Source: Theocolax elegans
Taxonomy: Eukaryota; Arthropoda; Insecta; Hymenoptera; Cerocephalidae
Direction of reading: 5' to 3'
NCBI GenBank assembly: GCA_026168455.1
Contig: CM047426.1
Coordinates: 70,273,986 to 70,337,985 of the forward strand
DNA length: 64,000 nt
Shown here: positions 10,443 to 22,150 of the stretch, in pieces
Layout of the letters: each line of letters opens with the position of its first letter
How positions within the stretch are numbered: the first letter of the stretch is position 1
Translations under genes and position numbers: made by a program
Notes under the pieces: model-generated
What the model saw: only the letters and a program-made list of their open reading frames with translations
Told to the model about the DNA's origin: nothing
Database searches by the model: none

Positions 10443-10456
10443 CTCCATCCCACCAA
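10443..10456 (-). other. Polypurine tract of gypsy-1
   Basis: On the minus strand TTGGTGGGATGGAG immediately precedes the LTR start TGTGACAAGG, as expected for the plus-strand DNA priming site of an LTR retrotransposon. Confidence 0.8.
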
Positions 10457-11122
10457 ACTGAAGTTACGCGGAGTCGTAACTGAATTAATACAAAATAAAA
10501 TAAACCTAGTAATATAATCGAATATTGCACGCTTTAGCCTATTAGTGGGGTGAGTACGCAATCTTAGAATTTGGAAATTAAAACTAGGTCTTATTTAAAT
10601 AGCTTGTGCTATTATAGCGGTGTATTTGTGTTTAGTCTTGATTGACTGCTGCTTGGCTGGACATATTGTGTAAAGTGCGCGCTGAATGTGTGATAGATAA
10701 TTTGCTAATTTACTAATTATACTAGATATTTGAACAACGACTGGCATACCCTTTGTAATTATATAATGCGCTTTGAGAGCTATTTTTAGCGGTCGCGGAT
10801 CTCTCACTCTTGCTTACTTACATGTTGCATCCATACTCATACCTTTATGTACATCATATATTTAAATATAAAAAAATAATAATATTAGTAAGATAAGTGC
10901 AAACCTGTGCTTTGAATTAAATGCAATTCTTGCTTGTGCGTTTCCTCCTGCTGCTTGATATTTGGCTAGTGTAATTTAAATAAAAAATAAAACTGAACAA
11001 CTATTTGCTACATAATTTGCATTTATAGGTAAAAGAAAAAAAAACTTATGATTTTAAACTATTATTTATTATAAAAATAAAAAAACTATATAAGATGAAA
11101 AGTTTACAAGGGCCTGCGGCTC
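10457..11122 (-). other. 3' untranslated part of gypsy-1
   Basis: About 660 bp between the last ORF and the polypurine tract, AT-rich, with no coding signature. The first 90 bp are shared with duplication unit A. Confidence 0.6.
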
Positions 11123-12025
11123 CTAAAATATTCTGCCCTTAAGGCTTTGTAATTTTCGGGTTATTACCCCGGTCGTTCCGCAGTTCTTACAGAATGTCGT
11201 TCTATCTGAACGACGATTCCGCCAGCTGTGTCCCTCCCGGCCGCAGTTCCAACAATATGGACGGCACTCTGCGGGCGGCGGGCGAGGGATATATCTCTGC
11301 TCTGGGGGTGGCTCGTTGGTTGCTGCAGCTGCTTGGCTCGTTGTTGGGCTGCTGGGTGGGTAGGGAATGTTCGGGAGGGATGGGGTCGGATCTGCTTGGG
11401 GGAGTTGGAGGGACATTAGGGGTTGTGGCTTCTGGGAGGATTTGGGAACATTCAGGGACATTAGAGGCTGGGGTTCGGGATGGGCTTGATGGGGCAATGA
11501 GAAGGGTGCGGAGGCTATTGGGAAATTGGAGGCTCTTATTGAGGAAATATCGGAAATAAGGGGATTTTGGGGAGGGATGCTGACAGGGATGTGGATATAT
11601 GTGTAGAGGTTGGTTTGGGGATCTAATACGGGACGGGTTATTATAGGTTGGGGAGGGAAATTGAAGTCGAAAATGGGAGGGTGAATGGTTGGGATTGTAG
11701 GGGCATGGGAGGCTTCTTGGACGGCTTGGCTCGGCGTGGCTTCTAGTGGAGCTGCCCAGCTGGATGAGGGGACGTCATCCCTTTCGCAGAATTGGCGTCT
11801 TCCTCTTACGCATGCGCGCGTTCCTGGGCAGGTCCTTTTTTGGCTGCTGGGGGTAGTGGGCTCTCGTTGTGGTGGGGTGGGGCTGGGTGGTCGTGCTAGA
11901 TCTAATCTAGCTAGAACTGTTTCCAGCTCCTCCTCACCCGGTCGAACAGTGGCTCTTGGCTGGACGAATCGTCCACGGCCTCGTGCTCGCTTCAGAGCTG
12001 ACGCTGCCTGCCTTGTTCTATCCAT
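11123..12025 (-). CDS. Extra ORF downstream of pol in gypsy-1: proline-rich protein with CCHC-like knuckle
   Basis: A 300-residue open frame in the position where env or a third ORF sits in gypsy elements. The N-terminus is basic (DRTRQAASALKRARGRGR). The middle (about 45-240) is proline/serine/glutamine-rich and looks disordered. The C-terminus has CWNCGREGH followed by CKNCGTTG, resembling the zinc-knuckle tail of the element's own Gag (CYSCNKVGHW..., CRGCGTPGV), except that the fourth ligand of the first knuckle is Arg rather than Cys. There is no signal peptide or membrane segment, so it is not an envelope. It may be a second nucleic-acid-binding protein derived from gag. It is the only long uninterrupted ORF of the element. 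Confidence 0.6.
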   Translation of the reverse strand: MDRTRQAASALKRARGRGRFVQPRATVRPGEEELETVLARLDLARPPSPTPPQREPTTPSSQKRTCPGTRACVRGRRQFCERDDVPSSSWAAPLEATPSQAVQEASHAPTIPTIHPPIFDFNFPPQPIITRPVLDPQTNLYTYIHIPVSIPPQNPLISDISSIRASNFPIASAPFSLPHQAHPEPQPLMSLNVPKSSQKPQPLMSLQLPQADPTPSLPNIPYPPSSPTTSQAAAATNEPPPEQRYIPRPPPAECRPYCWNCGREGHSWRNRRSDRTTFCKNCGTTGVITRKLQSLKGRIF

Positions 12026-12113
12026 CTACATTTTGTTTTATGTTACTAACTAATGCCTAAACTCACTAAATGTTCCTTCGATTTCGCCATTTTACTTTAT
12101 TCGCGAGAATCTA

Positions 12114-15100
12114 TTATTTGCGCGGTCTAAGCTGCATTCTTTGCGGGCTATTCCCTAAATTGGGTGTAATGGCTAGCTGCTTCCGGGGGCGACCTCTTTT
12201 CGTTGGGGGGGCATCATTTTTTGGATTATTTTGGGTGGTTTGGGCTCTTCCTGGTTGTGGGACGGGAATATTTGGGGTGAGGTTTGGGATATTTCGCGGT
12301 GCAATGTGGCGTTTCAAGTCTGTTATGTGCACTTTAGTTTGGCGTTTCGTTTGTATATCTTCTATCAAATACACTGTGGGTGAGAATACTTGAATAATTT
12401 TTGCGGGGCCTATAAATTTGGGGGCTTGTTTGGCTGCTATAAAGTTGTCTGCTGATGATAAGATGCGATTTCGGTACCTAACTAGGTCTCCTAATTGATA
12501 TTGTATATCGCGTCTGCCCTTGTTATAGTACTTGGCTTATCTGGCTGTTGCTAAATCAATATGCCTTTTTACTAAATCATATATTTTGGGAAGTTTATGT
12601 AGGCGTTCTACACATTGATCGGTACCTGGGGCTGGTATTTGCTTCGGGAATTCTATGTGTTTTCGTAGGAGAGCTACTGGGGTGGGATTTCTGCCTAAGT
12701 TGAGGAATGCTGGGCTATATTTGGTTGACGAGTGCACAACTGTAGTTAGAGCGACATTAAATTCTCCGAGATATCTATCCCAGTCTCGGTTATCATCTGC
12801 TAAATAACTGTTTATCATCGGCTTTATGTTCCTGTTACTGGCTCTACGCGATTTGCTTGTGCAAAATATGGTGGAATGGTTATCTGTACTATTCCGTATT
12901 GCGTTAGTCGCTCGGTAACCAATTTATTGGCAAATTCTGTCCCATTATCTGTTACGAGATATTTTGGACAACCCCATCTATTAATAATGAGTTCGTCGAA
13001 GGCTTGTAGGACACTTTTTGCATCAGCTCGTCGTAGAGGTTTCATCTCTATATAACGGGTGAATAGGTCTTCAAACACGATTATGTATCTAAAGCTTCGT
13101 TGGCGGCTTTGGTCCCATAATGTCTGCTGCTACTACTGTCCATGGTTGGCTTATGTTGCGTCCTTCCATTAGACCTGGTGGGGCTTGTTGGCTGCTTTTG
13201 TGCGCTTGGCATTCTTGGCATGCTTTTACATAATTGCACGTATCGTAATACATGCCTGGCCAATAATAATGCGTGGCTAGTTTTGCGTAGGTCTTGTCGA
13301 TACCTAAGTGGCCTGCCTGAGGTGTATAATGGGCTTCATATAGGGCTTTTTCGCGATCACTTTCTGCCAAGATTAATTTCCATGCGTCTAGGTCAGGTAT
13401 GAAGGGGTCTACCAGGGGATTTGGACGGTGGGCATATAGCACGTTGTTGGAAATTCTGAGGTCAGGGTATTTATTGGAAAATTTTGCAACGGCTCGCATT
13501 TTCTCTTGATACCATGGGTTATTGGTATTTAATGTTAATGCTGCTGCTATGGCTTCTGCTTCTTCAAAGGCTCTTGATAATGCGTCTGGGACATTATGCA
13601 TTGCTCCTTTGCGATGTACAAATTTCATGTTGTAATTTTGCAAGATCGTATTCCAACGGGCTAACCTACCAGCTGGATCTTTAAGTCGGTGTAACCACAG
13701 GTGGCTGTGATGGTCCGTGATTACCGTAAACTTTTCACCTAGCAGGTATTCTTTCAGCCTTTCTACGGACCACAGAACTGCTAAGCATTCTTTCTCTGTG
13801 ACCGTGTACTTGCGCTCTACCTTGCTTAAAGTCCTGCTTACGTAATAAATAGGATGTTCTTCGCCGTTGATCTCCTGCGTTAATACGCCTGCTATTGCGT
13901 AATCGCTTACGTCCGTTTGAAGGGTAAAGGGAATAGAAAAATCGGGGCGGGCTAAAACTGGGGCTTCTGTTAGGGCTAGTTTGATTTTCTCAAATGCATC
14001 TTGTTGTTCTTGATGCCATTGCCATCTGACACCTTTCTTGCTTAGATAACTTAATGGCGTTCTACACTTCGCTAAATCTTTAATAAATCTAGAGTACCAT
14101 CCCACTAAGCCGTTGAAACGTCTTAGTTGTTTCAAATTTTTCGGTGCTGGATACTCTAAGATTGGCTTAATTTTATCTTGGTTAGTTTGCAAACCTAATT
14201 CGTTTATCTTATATCCAAGATAAGTGACTTCTGGACAACAAAATTCAGACTTTTCTCGGTTTAATTGCAGATTGGCTTTCTTTAGGGCTACTAGGACTAT
14301 TCTGAGCCACTTCATGTGTTCCTCGAATGTTTTTGTCGTGGTGATAACATCATCTAGATAGGCAAACACATGTGGTTCCCATTCCGGTTTAATTAATTTG
14401 TCCATTAATTGCTGGAACATAGCAGGTGTGTTCGTTCGACCGTATGGTACTCTTTTAAATTGGAAAAGTCCTTTCACTGGGAGTGCAAATGCTGTGATTT
14501 CACGGCTTTCTGGGGCTAGTGGAACTTGGTGGTAGGCTTGTGATAGATCTAGCTTACTGATAAATCTGCTCTCTCGCAATTGGTCCAGAATATCATCCAT
14601 GTTGCGCAATAGATAGGCTATTTTCTTTGTTACTTCATTTACTAACCTATAATCAATGCAAAAGCGATATTTGCCATTCGCTTTTGGTACGATTACCGGA
14701 TAGCTGCACCATGGGCTTTGCGAAGGCTCTATTATGTCTTCTCTTAACATTCGATCTATCTCTTCATAGCCTGCTTGAAGCATTTTTGGTGAATATTTGC
14801 GGCGTGGCTGTCTTATTGGCTCTGCTCCTTGCACATCTAGCTTGAGGCTCGTTAAATTAGTTACTCCTAGGGTTTGGGGTGTTCGGGGAATTAATTCATC
14901 TAATAGTCGATGCATTCTATCTATTTGCTCCTGGTTGGCTCGCTTTAATCCTCCTATACTTGCTACTGCTGGAATACAACTGGGATCGCTGCCTTCGGGG
15001 TAAAATTTGTGTATTACGCTTTTATTCGTCCACCAGGTGTCATCTTCATAGTTGATGCTCATATTAATTTTGCGTTTGAAATCGATTCCAAGTATGCAGT

Positions 15101-15390
15101 CGTAGTGGAATCCGTCTGCGACTTCAAATGGCATAACTATTTCGTCTCCATCAATTTTAATTGTGATGTTGACTGTGCCCTGGACAGGAATAACTGTGCC
15201 GTCTGCTACCTTAACTGCAGGGCATTGCGATGCTTTTCATTTGCGTTGCACTAGAGCTCCTATATTGCCTCCTAGAAAAGATTTTGTTGCTCCGTCGTCT
15301 AAGAGTGCAATTATTTTATGGCCGTTTATTTCTAGATTAAAATAATGCCTGGGGTCAATAATGGCGATTGATTACTTGCTACTTGGGATG
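12114..15390 (-). pseudogene. pol: gypsy-1 pol: protease, reverse transcriptase, RNase H, integrase
   Basis: Ty3/gypsy polyprotein. The protease motif LLDDGATKSF at about 15280-15330 (usual form D-T/S-G) lies in the same frame as RT but is followed by one TGA near 15250. ILGIDF follows. The RT core occupies about 14780-14250 with KLDLSQAYHQVPL and YLDDV. RNase H lies at about 13960-13680 (QTDVSDYAIAGVL, TEKECLAV). The integrase zinc-binding HHCC region is at about 13350-13180. After WTVVAADIMGP the frame breaks at about 13100. The integrase core resumes at 13078 (VTDNGTEF), breaks again near 12835, and meets one stop at 12537. The C-terminal VHITDLKRH ends near 12114. There are two frameshifts and two stops, so it is not functional as read. 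Frames on the opposite strand are shadows. Confidence 0.92.
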
Positions 15391-15432
15391 GCTCCGACCC
15401 TTTAGGGAGCTGGGTTGAGGAAATACGGGTCT

Positions 15433-18042
15433 TTATCTCCTCTGATTGAAGTTTCCCGCTGCCTGATTTGAGTTGCATGTTTGGCAATTTCTAACGTACA
15501 CGCCGGGTGTACCGCAACCTCGACAGCGTTGATTCGGACATTCTGCTGTCCAATGGCCCACTTTATTGCAACTGTAGCATGGCTCGTTCTGTTTGCGCGG
15601 ATGATTGAAGATAATCGGCGCTTTCGAGTTCGAGTATTTATATTGACTACTTGCTTGCTGATTTTGATTGTTTCGTTGCTGGTTTTGGCTGCTGGGATTT
15701 TGGTGGTATTGGCTGCTTGGATTTTGTTGGTATTGGCTGCTGAGATTGTGTTGGTATTGTCTTTGCTTTTGCCAATTGCTTCTGTTAAAATTATAATTTT
15801 GTTGTACTTGTGTTCGTTGCTGATTAGCATTTTCATTCTTTACTGCATCGGCATATTGCTTTTGCTGATTGTTATTCGCCTTTGGGTTGTTTCGCTTTGG
15901 GAATGGCTGCTGGGTTTGTTTGGGTGAATTAAAATTTGTTGCTGGAGTTGCTGACTCCGGGTTTTGTAAAGCTTCTGGATCTTTGGGTTTTGGCTCATTT
16001 GCTACTGCTGCTACTTTGCGCGACTTAGGCTGCGTGGGATCTACATAAGCAAATCTTTGTAGTCCTGAAATTGTGATTGGTGGAGGTGGGTTATATGCTT
16101 CATTCAGATAGCGTCTGGATTCCTCTTTTTTACCTAATCTTTGTAATTCAGTGAAGTCGTTGAAGTGATGCCTTTCTATTCTCGATCTATAACTTGGGTG
16201 CAGGTTTCTGTATGCTTGATCAAGTTGTTCTTGCAGTGAAATTGGTGGCTTAAAATGATCGAACATTCCTCTCAATATTTGCAAGAATGTGGCTATATCT
16301 TCGTTAGCTCCTTGAGTTCTTAAGTCTGCAGTTCTACGTAAGCTTATTTGTGCATCTTCTACTCCATACTGAAGTTTGAAAGCTTCAACGAAATCACTAA
16401 ACGTTCTCCAATTGCATTTATCTCTTTTGAACCAGTCGTATGAATCCTCATCTAATACTGCTGGCAAGGAAAGCATTATTTCTTCTGCCGAGAATCCGTG
16501 TGATTCTTTGCATTCTCTTAAATTTTGTAAGAACGTTTCAGGATCGTTCTTTCTGTTGCCCTTAAACGATATATGCCATCTGTTAAAAATTTCCACCATT
16601 CTCTTTTCTCTGATGAATGTGGCATCGTCCAATCTTGTCGCTTGCAGTCTATTTGTGCTGTTAAGGGTGGGTAAGGCGTTAAGGTCTGGCTACTGCTGGT
16701 ACTCGTATTGCTGCTGGCTATTATAATATCGCTGCTGGGGTTGGTGTAGAATAAGATTTGGGTTTGTTCTTGGATTTGCTTGGGAAATGGGAGAATACGG
16801 AATTTCATACGTTTCGTTATTGGCTGGCTGTGCTCGTTGAATATTGTAGACATCTTGATTTCGCTGCTGATGCTGATTGCTGGGGTGATCGTTTATTTGT
16901 AAGTCTCGATTTTGAATTTGCTGCTGATTATAATATGGGTGTTCATCTTCCCAATGGACGCTTGGTAGATTTTTGTTAGACTCTCTTGGTCTCGGGTCGA
17001 TCTGGCTCGGTGACGTTAGGTATCTTTGCTGCGTTGCTGGTGGTTGGCTTGTGGTGGGCGCTGTGACGATGGGACGGAAGGCTGATTGCTGAATGTAGTG
17101 GGATTGACGGGGTTGGGAATTAGTTAGGGAGCTACTGGTATATGTTGTGGTGGGTGCGGTATAGTGTGTAAACGGATTGCTTATTAGATATGGGTTATTT
17201 AGCCGTGTAGGTGCTATTGTCTGTATGCTGTAATGCGAGGTCGAGTTAACTGCAAGTTGCGCTGAGGTTACATCGAGTAATGTACAAAAGATTTCTTCGT
17301 TTGGCGCATCAATTAAATTAGGACTCGTCGTTGGCACTGGCGTCGGTGTGAATCTATAGGCTGTTGATTGGGCTTGTGGGTTGCTGTCTGTTTGTCTCCT
17401 TGATTCTTCTTGGTTACTTGCATGTAGATTATTTCGCTGTTGATTGTCTGCTTTATTTAAATTTGGGCTGCTACTTCGGTGTATTTCATTTCGCGTTGCT
17501 GATTGTTGCTCTTGTTGCGTTATTTCTTCCATTGAAATCGGATCTTGATATGGACCACGACTTTGTCCCGTTTCCAGTTCTCCGAATATCAACTGTCTGC
17601 GTGTTTGTTGGCTTCGTTTCAAGTTCTGGGAAATAGCTTGTGAGGATTGGGGAAATAAATTAGTGGCTTCTGATTGTGTGAGTGATAGGGACAAATCGTC
17701 GGGATTTATTTCTAATAATTGTTGGGCTTCTGCTTGTGCTAAGTCTATCTCAGCTTCCTCATCAAACCACATTTGATCTGATTGAGGATCCCATTCGGCT
17801 GCAGAGTTTCCAAAATTACGCCTAATTTCGTAGCGGGCTACTCTGTCACGAATGATCGCAATGCTGCTATCCAAATTTAAAAATGCTGTACCTGCGTAGA
17901 AGACTACTCTTCCATCAGGTAAATTATTTATGCATCGCCTAATTATTGGTGCGCCTTCAGCTGCACTTAGGGAATTTAATTTGCTACCTAATCTATAATT
18001 TATGAACAATTTGATGGGCTCAATAACAATGTTTTGTTTCAA
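15433..18042 (-). pseudogene. gag: gypsy-1 gag interrupted by a single in-frame TAG
   Basis: One continuous reading frame of about 870 codons apart from one TAG at 16690-16692. Residues 1-450 form an N-terminal extension: a compact start, an acidic segment, then a long Gln/Asn/Ser/Pro-rich region. After the stop comes a typical retrotransposon Gag capsid region (KRMVEIFNRWHISFKG..., FLQNLRE, DWFKRDKCNWRTFSDFVEAF) and a zinc-knuckle tail CYSCNKVGHWTAEC, CRGCGTPGV ending at 15433. Pol lies in another frame downstream. The stop could be inactivating or a readthrough site. Confidence 0.85.
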
Positions 18043-19138
18043 AATAATAGCTCTTACTTAAGTTGCTTAGCTCGATACTCACGTAAAAGGAGAGAAAAAA
18101 AATTATTTTTACTAAGTACTACTCAAAACAATCAGTATCAATTATATAATATGCACACAAAAAAATTAATTTAATTAAATAAATTCCAAGCTGCGTTCTA
18201 AAAGTAGATTTTAACTTGCAAAAGAGAGGAGAGGGAAAAAAAAATTTTTACAGCAATTTAATTAATTAAACAACTAAAAATTGTGGTTTGAGTAGGCTCT
18301 TAATAAATGTAGAAAGAAAAAAAAATAATAATGAGGCTAGTTGACAATAGGCTATGTACACTTTAATGTGCGGGGAGAGGTTAAAGGAGAAAAAAAATTA
18401 TATGTATGTTAATAAATGCTTTTAATAATGCAAATTTTCTTGATAATGTGCTGGTCTAAATGCAAGAAAAAACTCAATTTAATGTGTGAGAAGCAATTAG
18501 CTATTGGTAAGAATGCGCAAATAAATTTTATTAATTTATTAGTTTGGCTAAAGGCGAGCAAAAGAAACGGTTAGTGGTTAGCGAAACCAAAGGAAGCAAT
18601 AATAATATAATAAACCAAGCAATAATAATATTATAATATCAGGTGCAATTAAATGTTATATCCCAAAAACAATAAAATTAATAAATGCAAATCATAGGCA
18701 ATCAAAAATAGTGTGCGGCCATATTTATATGTATATAGCTGTATATTTTCTATATGTTCATGCACTTTATATACATTCGCACTGTTTACTATTCTAATAA
18801 ATAATATTTTTATTAAAGAAATTAAAATAGCAGCACAAGAAAAAAACAAGCAATATGTTGCATGCAATGCTCAATAAATGCGAAGAAAAAATTTACTTTA
18901 ATTTTTCGATACCTTGTCGATTTTACAAGATGGCCGTGATCCTGACTTGCGTGTGTGTGTGCGAACTAACAAAGGCAAAAATGGCTACGCTCGCTTGCTA
19001 CGCTATATATTTATAATCGTAAAATAGCTGCTTTTTATTTTCGCTAAATCGCGTTGGTTTCCGTGTTAAGTCGTCATATATATGACAAAACGAATGCACT
19101 TTATAATTTTGCTCGATCCCTTAATAAGAAAATTTAAC
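18043..19138 (-). other. 5' leader of gypsy-1
   Basis: About 1.1 kb between primer-binding site and gag, AT-rich, without coding signature. Repeated short motifs of the type GAGAGGaGaaaAAAAAAT are visible near 18090, 18230 and 18380. Confidence 0.6.
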
Positions 19139-19149
19139 GTTGGGCGCCA
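19139..19149 (-). other. Primer-binding site of gypsy-1
   Basis: On the minus strand TGGCGCCCAAC lies one nucleotide after the LTR end ...GTGTGACA. It is complementary to a tRNA 3' end (CCA terminus). I cannot assign the tRNA. Confidence 0.85.
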
Positions 19150-19150
19150 A

Positions 19151-20656
19151 TGTCACACCGCACTGGGGATCAGGGTGCGGGTGATAAAATCGATATCAAT
19201 TAATAAAACAGAGAATTTATTATATGATATAAATTAAGTACACGGTTGCCAGTCGTGCTCGCGGCTATATATTAACGGCTGCTATTTATTAATAATTACG
19301 CTTAATTAAGTATAACGTCGTGAGGCTCGATATTTGGCTCAATATAATTTCACGCGCGGCGATATAGCTATTACTCGATCGAAGATCCGCTCGATCGACG
19401 AAATTGGCGACGCCGGCCACGTGTACGAATACGCGAAAAGGGGAATAGCGGCACACACACCTTACGAGGAGAGGAACACGGGTATGGATAGCACTTTGCA
19501 CCAACCTTATACTGCAATCTCGCTCTCTCGGTTGCACCCGGTGCACACTCTCCGGACTCTTAATATCGTACGGAAAACGGTCGAAAATATCGCTCAATAT
19601 CCTCGTTGCGTCTGCTTACGGCCGAGTTCCCGAGCTGTCTGCCTTCGTCCTGCGAGAGCGCCGAGCGCATGCGTCGCGACCGTCTCCGCGCAGTGCGAGC
19701 GCGGCCTTACAGCGAGAGCGGCTTGGTGTTGTTGTTGGCGTTCTGCTAGGCTGTTCGAGTGAGACGACGACGACGACGATGACGACGACGAGCTGGCGAC
19801 GGCGAGGCTGCTGTTTGGTAATTATAACCTCGTTCCTTATTATTTATCGGCTAATCGATCCATGAGTTTGTTTCCAGGTGGACGACGAACCTTACTGCCG
19901 TGGTTAACGAGTCGTGGCTGCTCGGCGGATGCATGTACGTGTCGCTATCTCCGTCTCTTTCTACTTCGTGGCTTCTTTGCTGCTGAGACGTCTCTTCACG
20001 ACGTCGGCTCCGGAGGTTGTGCCTCGGGTCTACTGCGCGGCTGCTATCATACGGTAAGGAGTAACTTGACAGGTGCCTTGTTATTTAGTTAGTATATGTG
20101 AGCAATGTTTATGCTCACATAACCTCTAACCCTGGCTCCTATACACCTCTACTCCTGTACACAGTCTTGTGTACTCCTATCTGCCCATTAGAGTTGAAAA
20201 CATATTCATTATTATATTTTACAGGTTGATCTCCCTGTACGAGTGTGTTGCTGCTGCTGGCTCCTTCAGGATTGAGGCTCTATGGATATGCTGTTTTGAT
20301 TGCTGCAGCTGCAACAGCCGTCTTCCTTATACTTTGGACCTCGATGCCCTGTCCATGCTCTTATGCTGCCTTCGTACTCAGCTGATGTCTCCAGGCTCTC
20401 CGAGTGCTGTTCGCCCTGCATATAGCCTCTTGGTGGCTACTGGTTTCCTCGACTTCTGTGTGTGCTGGCTCCGCTTCTGTTCCAGGGTGTAGCTTGTTCG
20501 GCTTTAGGGGGTTATCTTCTAATATACGTAGCTAGGGATATGTGTGCTCGGTGCTAGGCTTATTTAGTATACGGTTTAGATAGATAAATTGGGTAATAGG
20601 TAGATAGGAATGTGTGTGTGCTCGCTTTGCACCATGACAGGCACACCTACCTTGTC

Positions 20657-20659
<3 letters not shown>
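19151..20659 (-). mobile_element. 5' LTR of gypsy-1 (1509 bp)
   Basis: Plus strand starts TGTCACACCG and ends CTTGTCACA; the minus strand therefore has TG...CA ends. It abuts the primer-binding site. The end nearest the PBS carries the stem-loop ACCGCAC ... GTGCGGGT around the conserved loop TGGGGATCAGG. It is much longer than typical gypsy LTRs. Small ORFs such as 19334-19762 and 20169-20492 lie inside the LTR. Confidence 0.9.

Positions 20660-20692
<33 letters not shown>
20660..20692 (+). repeat. (TA)n microsatellite at the gypsy-1 border
   Basis: About 16 TA repeats between the LTR end and the next element's CAGGGTGTCC start. Confidence 0.9.
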
Positions 20693-20695
<3 letters not shown>

Positions 20696-21650
20696 GGTGT
20701 CCCATTTTAAATAACGCATGAGAATATCTCAAAAAATATTGGAGATAGAAAAAAACTTTCTATACAAAAGTTGTAGGGTTTTTAAGAGGCCAATTGACGG
20801 TGATATTAACCATTACCTGAGGTAAAGGGTTAAGGTCATTTGAAGGACAAAATGATTTTTTCAAATAGGAATCACTACTTTTGACCTCGGAAATGGAACG
20901 GGCGGGAAATTTTACGTTCAGTATGATCTTGGCCAAGGTTATGGTCAAGGTCATGGTCAGGATCAAAACAGTAAACGCGTACAGACGTACGATGCAAGAG
21001 CTGTAGGGTTGCAAAAAAGCCAACTGACGGTATCCTTGACAGTCCCTTTAAGGACAAAGGTCAAGGTCATGTTAGGAATTTTAAGATCTCGACCATCACT
21101 CGCTCTCAGCCTTACCCAGGATTAACGACGTGGACGTGGCGAGTTTCTAATCCCTCTGTGTGTGTGTATGTGTGTATGTGTGTGTAAAATCGTAAAAGAT
21201 TTTTGCGAAATTATATAAAAATTATTTAGTAGCTACTTTGCTTTAAGTGTAAAAAACTAAAAAAGTAAGAAGATACTGTCAGTGCATAATTCACAAGCTC
21301 GCTTTAGTTGACCTGATTGAAATAAGATCATTCATCCGTCAGCCCCTTAGTACATAATGCCTGATTATACCTCCAATGAAATCGTAGATATTATTCTTGC
21401 GCTTGGAGAATGCCATGGTAATTATGCTCAAGCAGCAAGAATATACCGTAATCGTTTTCCTAATAGAAGACAACCAAACGATCGTACCATTGCGAGACTT
21501 GTAGAGCGTCAACGAAAACGACTACTTGGTCCGCGAGAAAGACGGAGAAATAATGTACCAGAAAGGGATCATGCACATGTGCTTGCAGTATTAGGTTTGG
21601 TAGCAATTGACCCCCACATTAGTACTCGAGCAATTGCATTGAGCTTGGAA
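20693..21650 (+). mobile_element. Transposon fragment with CAGGGTGTCC end and DUF4817-type ORF
   Basis: Starts at a CAGGGTGTCCCATTTTAAA-like terminus. A non-coding stretch follows with several AAGGTCA hexamers (20830, 20945, 21061) and a block at about 21098-21180 that recurs at about 61208-61320. It ends where it is fused to a LINE at about 21650; no right terminus is visible. Confidence 0.6.
21357..21650 (+). pseudogene. DUF4817 helix-turn-helix domain, transposase N-terminus (truncated)
   Basis: MPDYTSNEIVDIILALGECH followed by AARIYRNRFPNRRQPNDRT matches the N-terminal helix-turn-helix domain (DUF4817) common in insect transposon proteins, probably DNA-binding. About 95 residues remain. 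The DDE catalytic part is absent because the frame runs into R1-type LINE sequence at about 21650. The start is the first Met, which coincides with the usual N-terminus of this family. Confidence 0.8.
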
Positions 21651-21654
21651 GACC

Positions 21655-22150
21655 TGGCGCAGGAGCTCCAGACCTCAAAGCAGCGGTCTCGTCCACACTA
21701 CGTGGGTTGGCAGAGGTCCAGGTGCTGACCCACAAAGAGTTCATTACTATAAAGGACATGGACGAGGCCACGACGGCGGAGGAAGTGGCAGAGACAATCT
21801 CTGCGGCGATTGAGCCAAATATGGTACCTTCTGCGAATATAAAGCTTAGAAGGTCATATGAAGGCACTCAGATGACCAGTGTCCTTCTTCTCGCATCGGC
21901 AGCAAAGAAGCTACTACACAATGGGAAGCTTCGGATAGGTTGGGTCAACTGCAGGGTTTGGCTCCGCGAGGTGGTCTCGCGCTGTTGCCGATGTCACGAG
22001 GTCGGTCACTTCGCAAAGGATTGCAAAAGCGCAGTCGACCAATCATCGCAGTGTTCCCGGTGTGGCCAAGAGGGCCACAAAGCAGTGGATTGCACGACGG
22101 ATAAGAACATAGCCGCGCCTAGGATTGAAGCATCTGTCAGAAATGGTTAG
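21655..22150 (+). pseudogene. R1-type LINE ORF1 (Gag-like), 5'-truncated
   Basis: The frame reads DLKAAVSSTLRGLAEVQV from about 21672 and continues to 22150. It ends with two CCHC knuckles, CCRCHEVGHFAKDC and CSRCGQEGHKAVDC, typical of the RNA-binding ORF1 of R1-clade non-LTR retrotransposons. The 5' end is cut by the fusion to the DUF4817 fragment. Confidence 0.85.

Larger units (their letters stand above)
8557..10535 (+). repeat. Tandem duplication unit B
   Basis: Second copy of the 1.9-kb unit. Its right end continues without interruption into the interior of the gypsy-1 element, so it is the ancestral location. Unit A is then the extra copy. Confidence 0.88.

Noticed and set aside
13142..17636. 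Several plus-strand ORFs of 60-148 codons opposite gypsy-1 gag/pol
   Set aside because: They are antisense shadows of pol and gag with Leu/Ile/Cys-rich low-information sequence.
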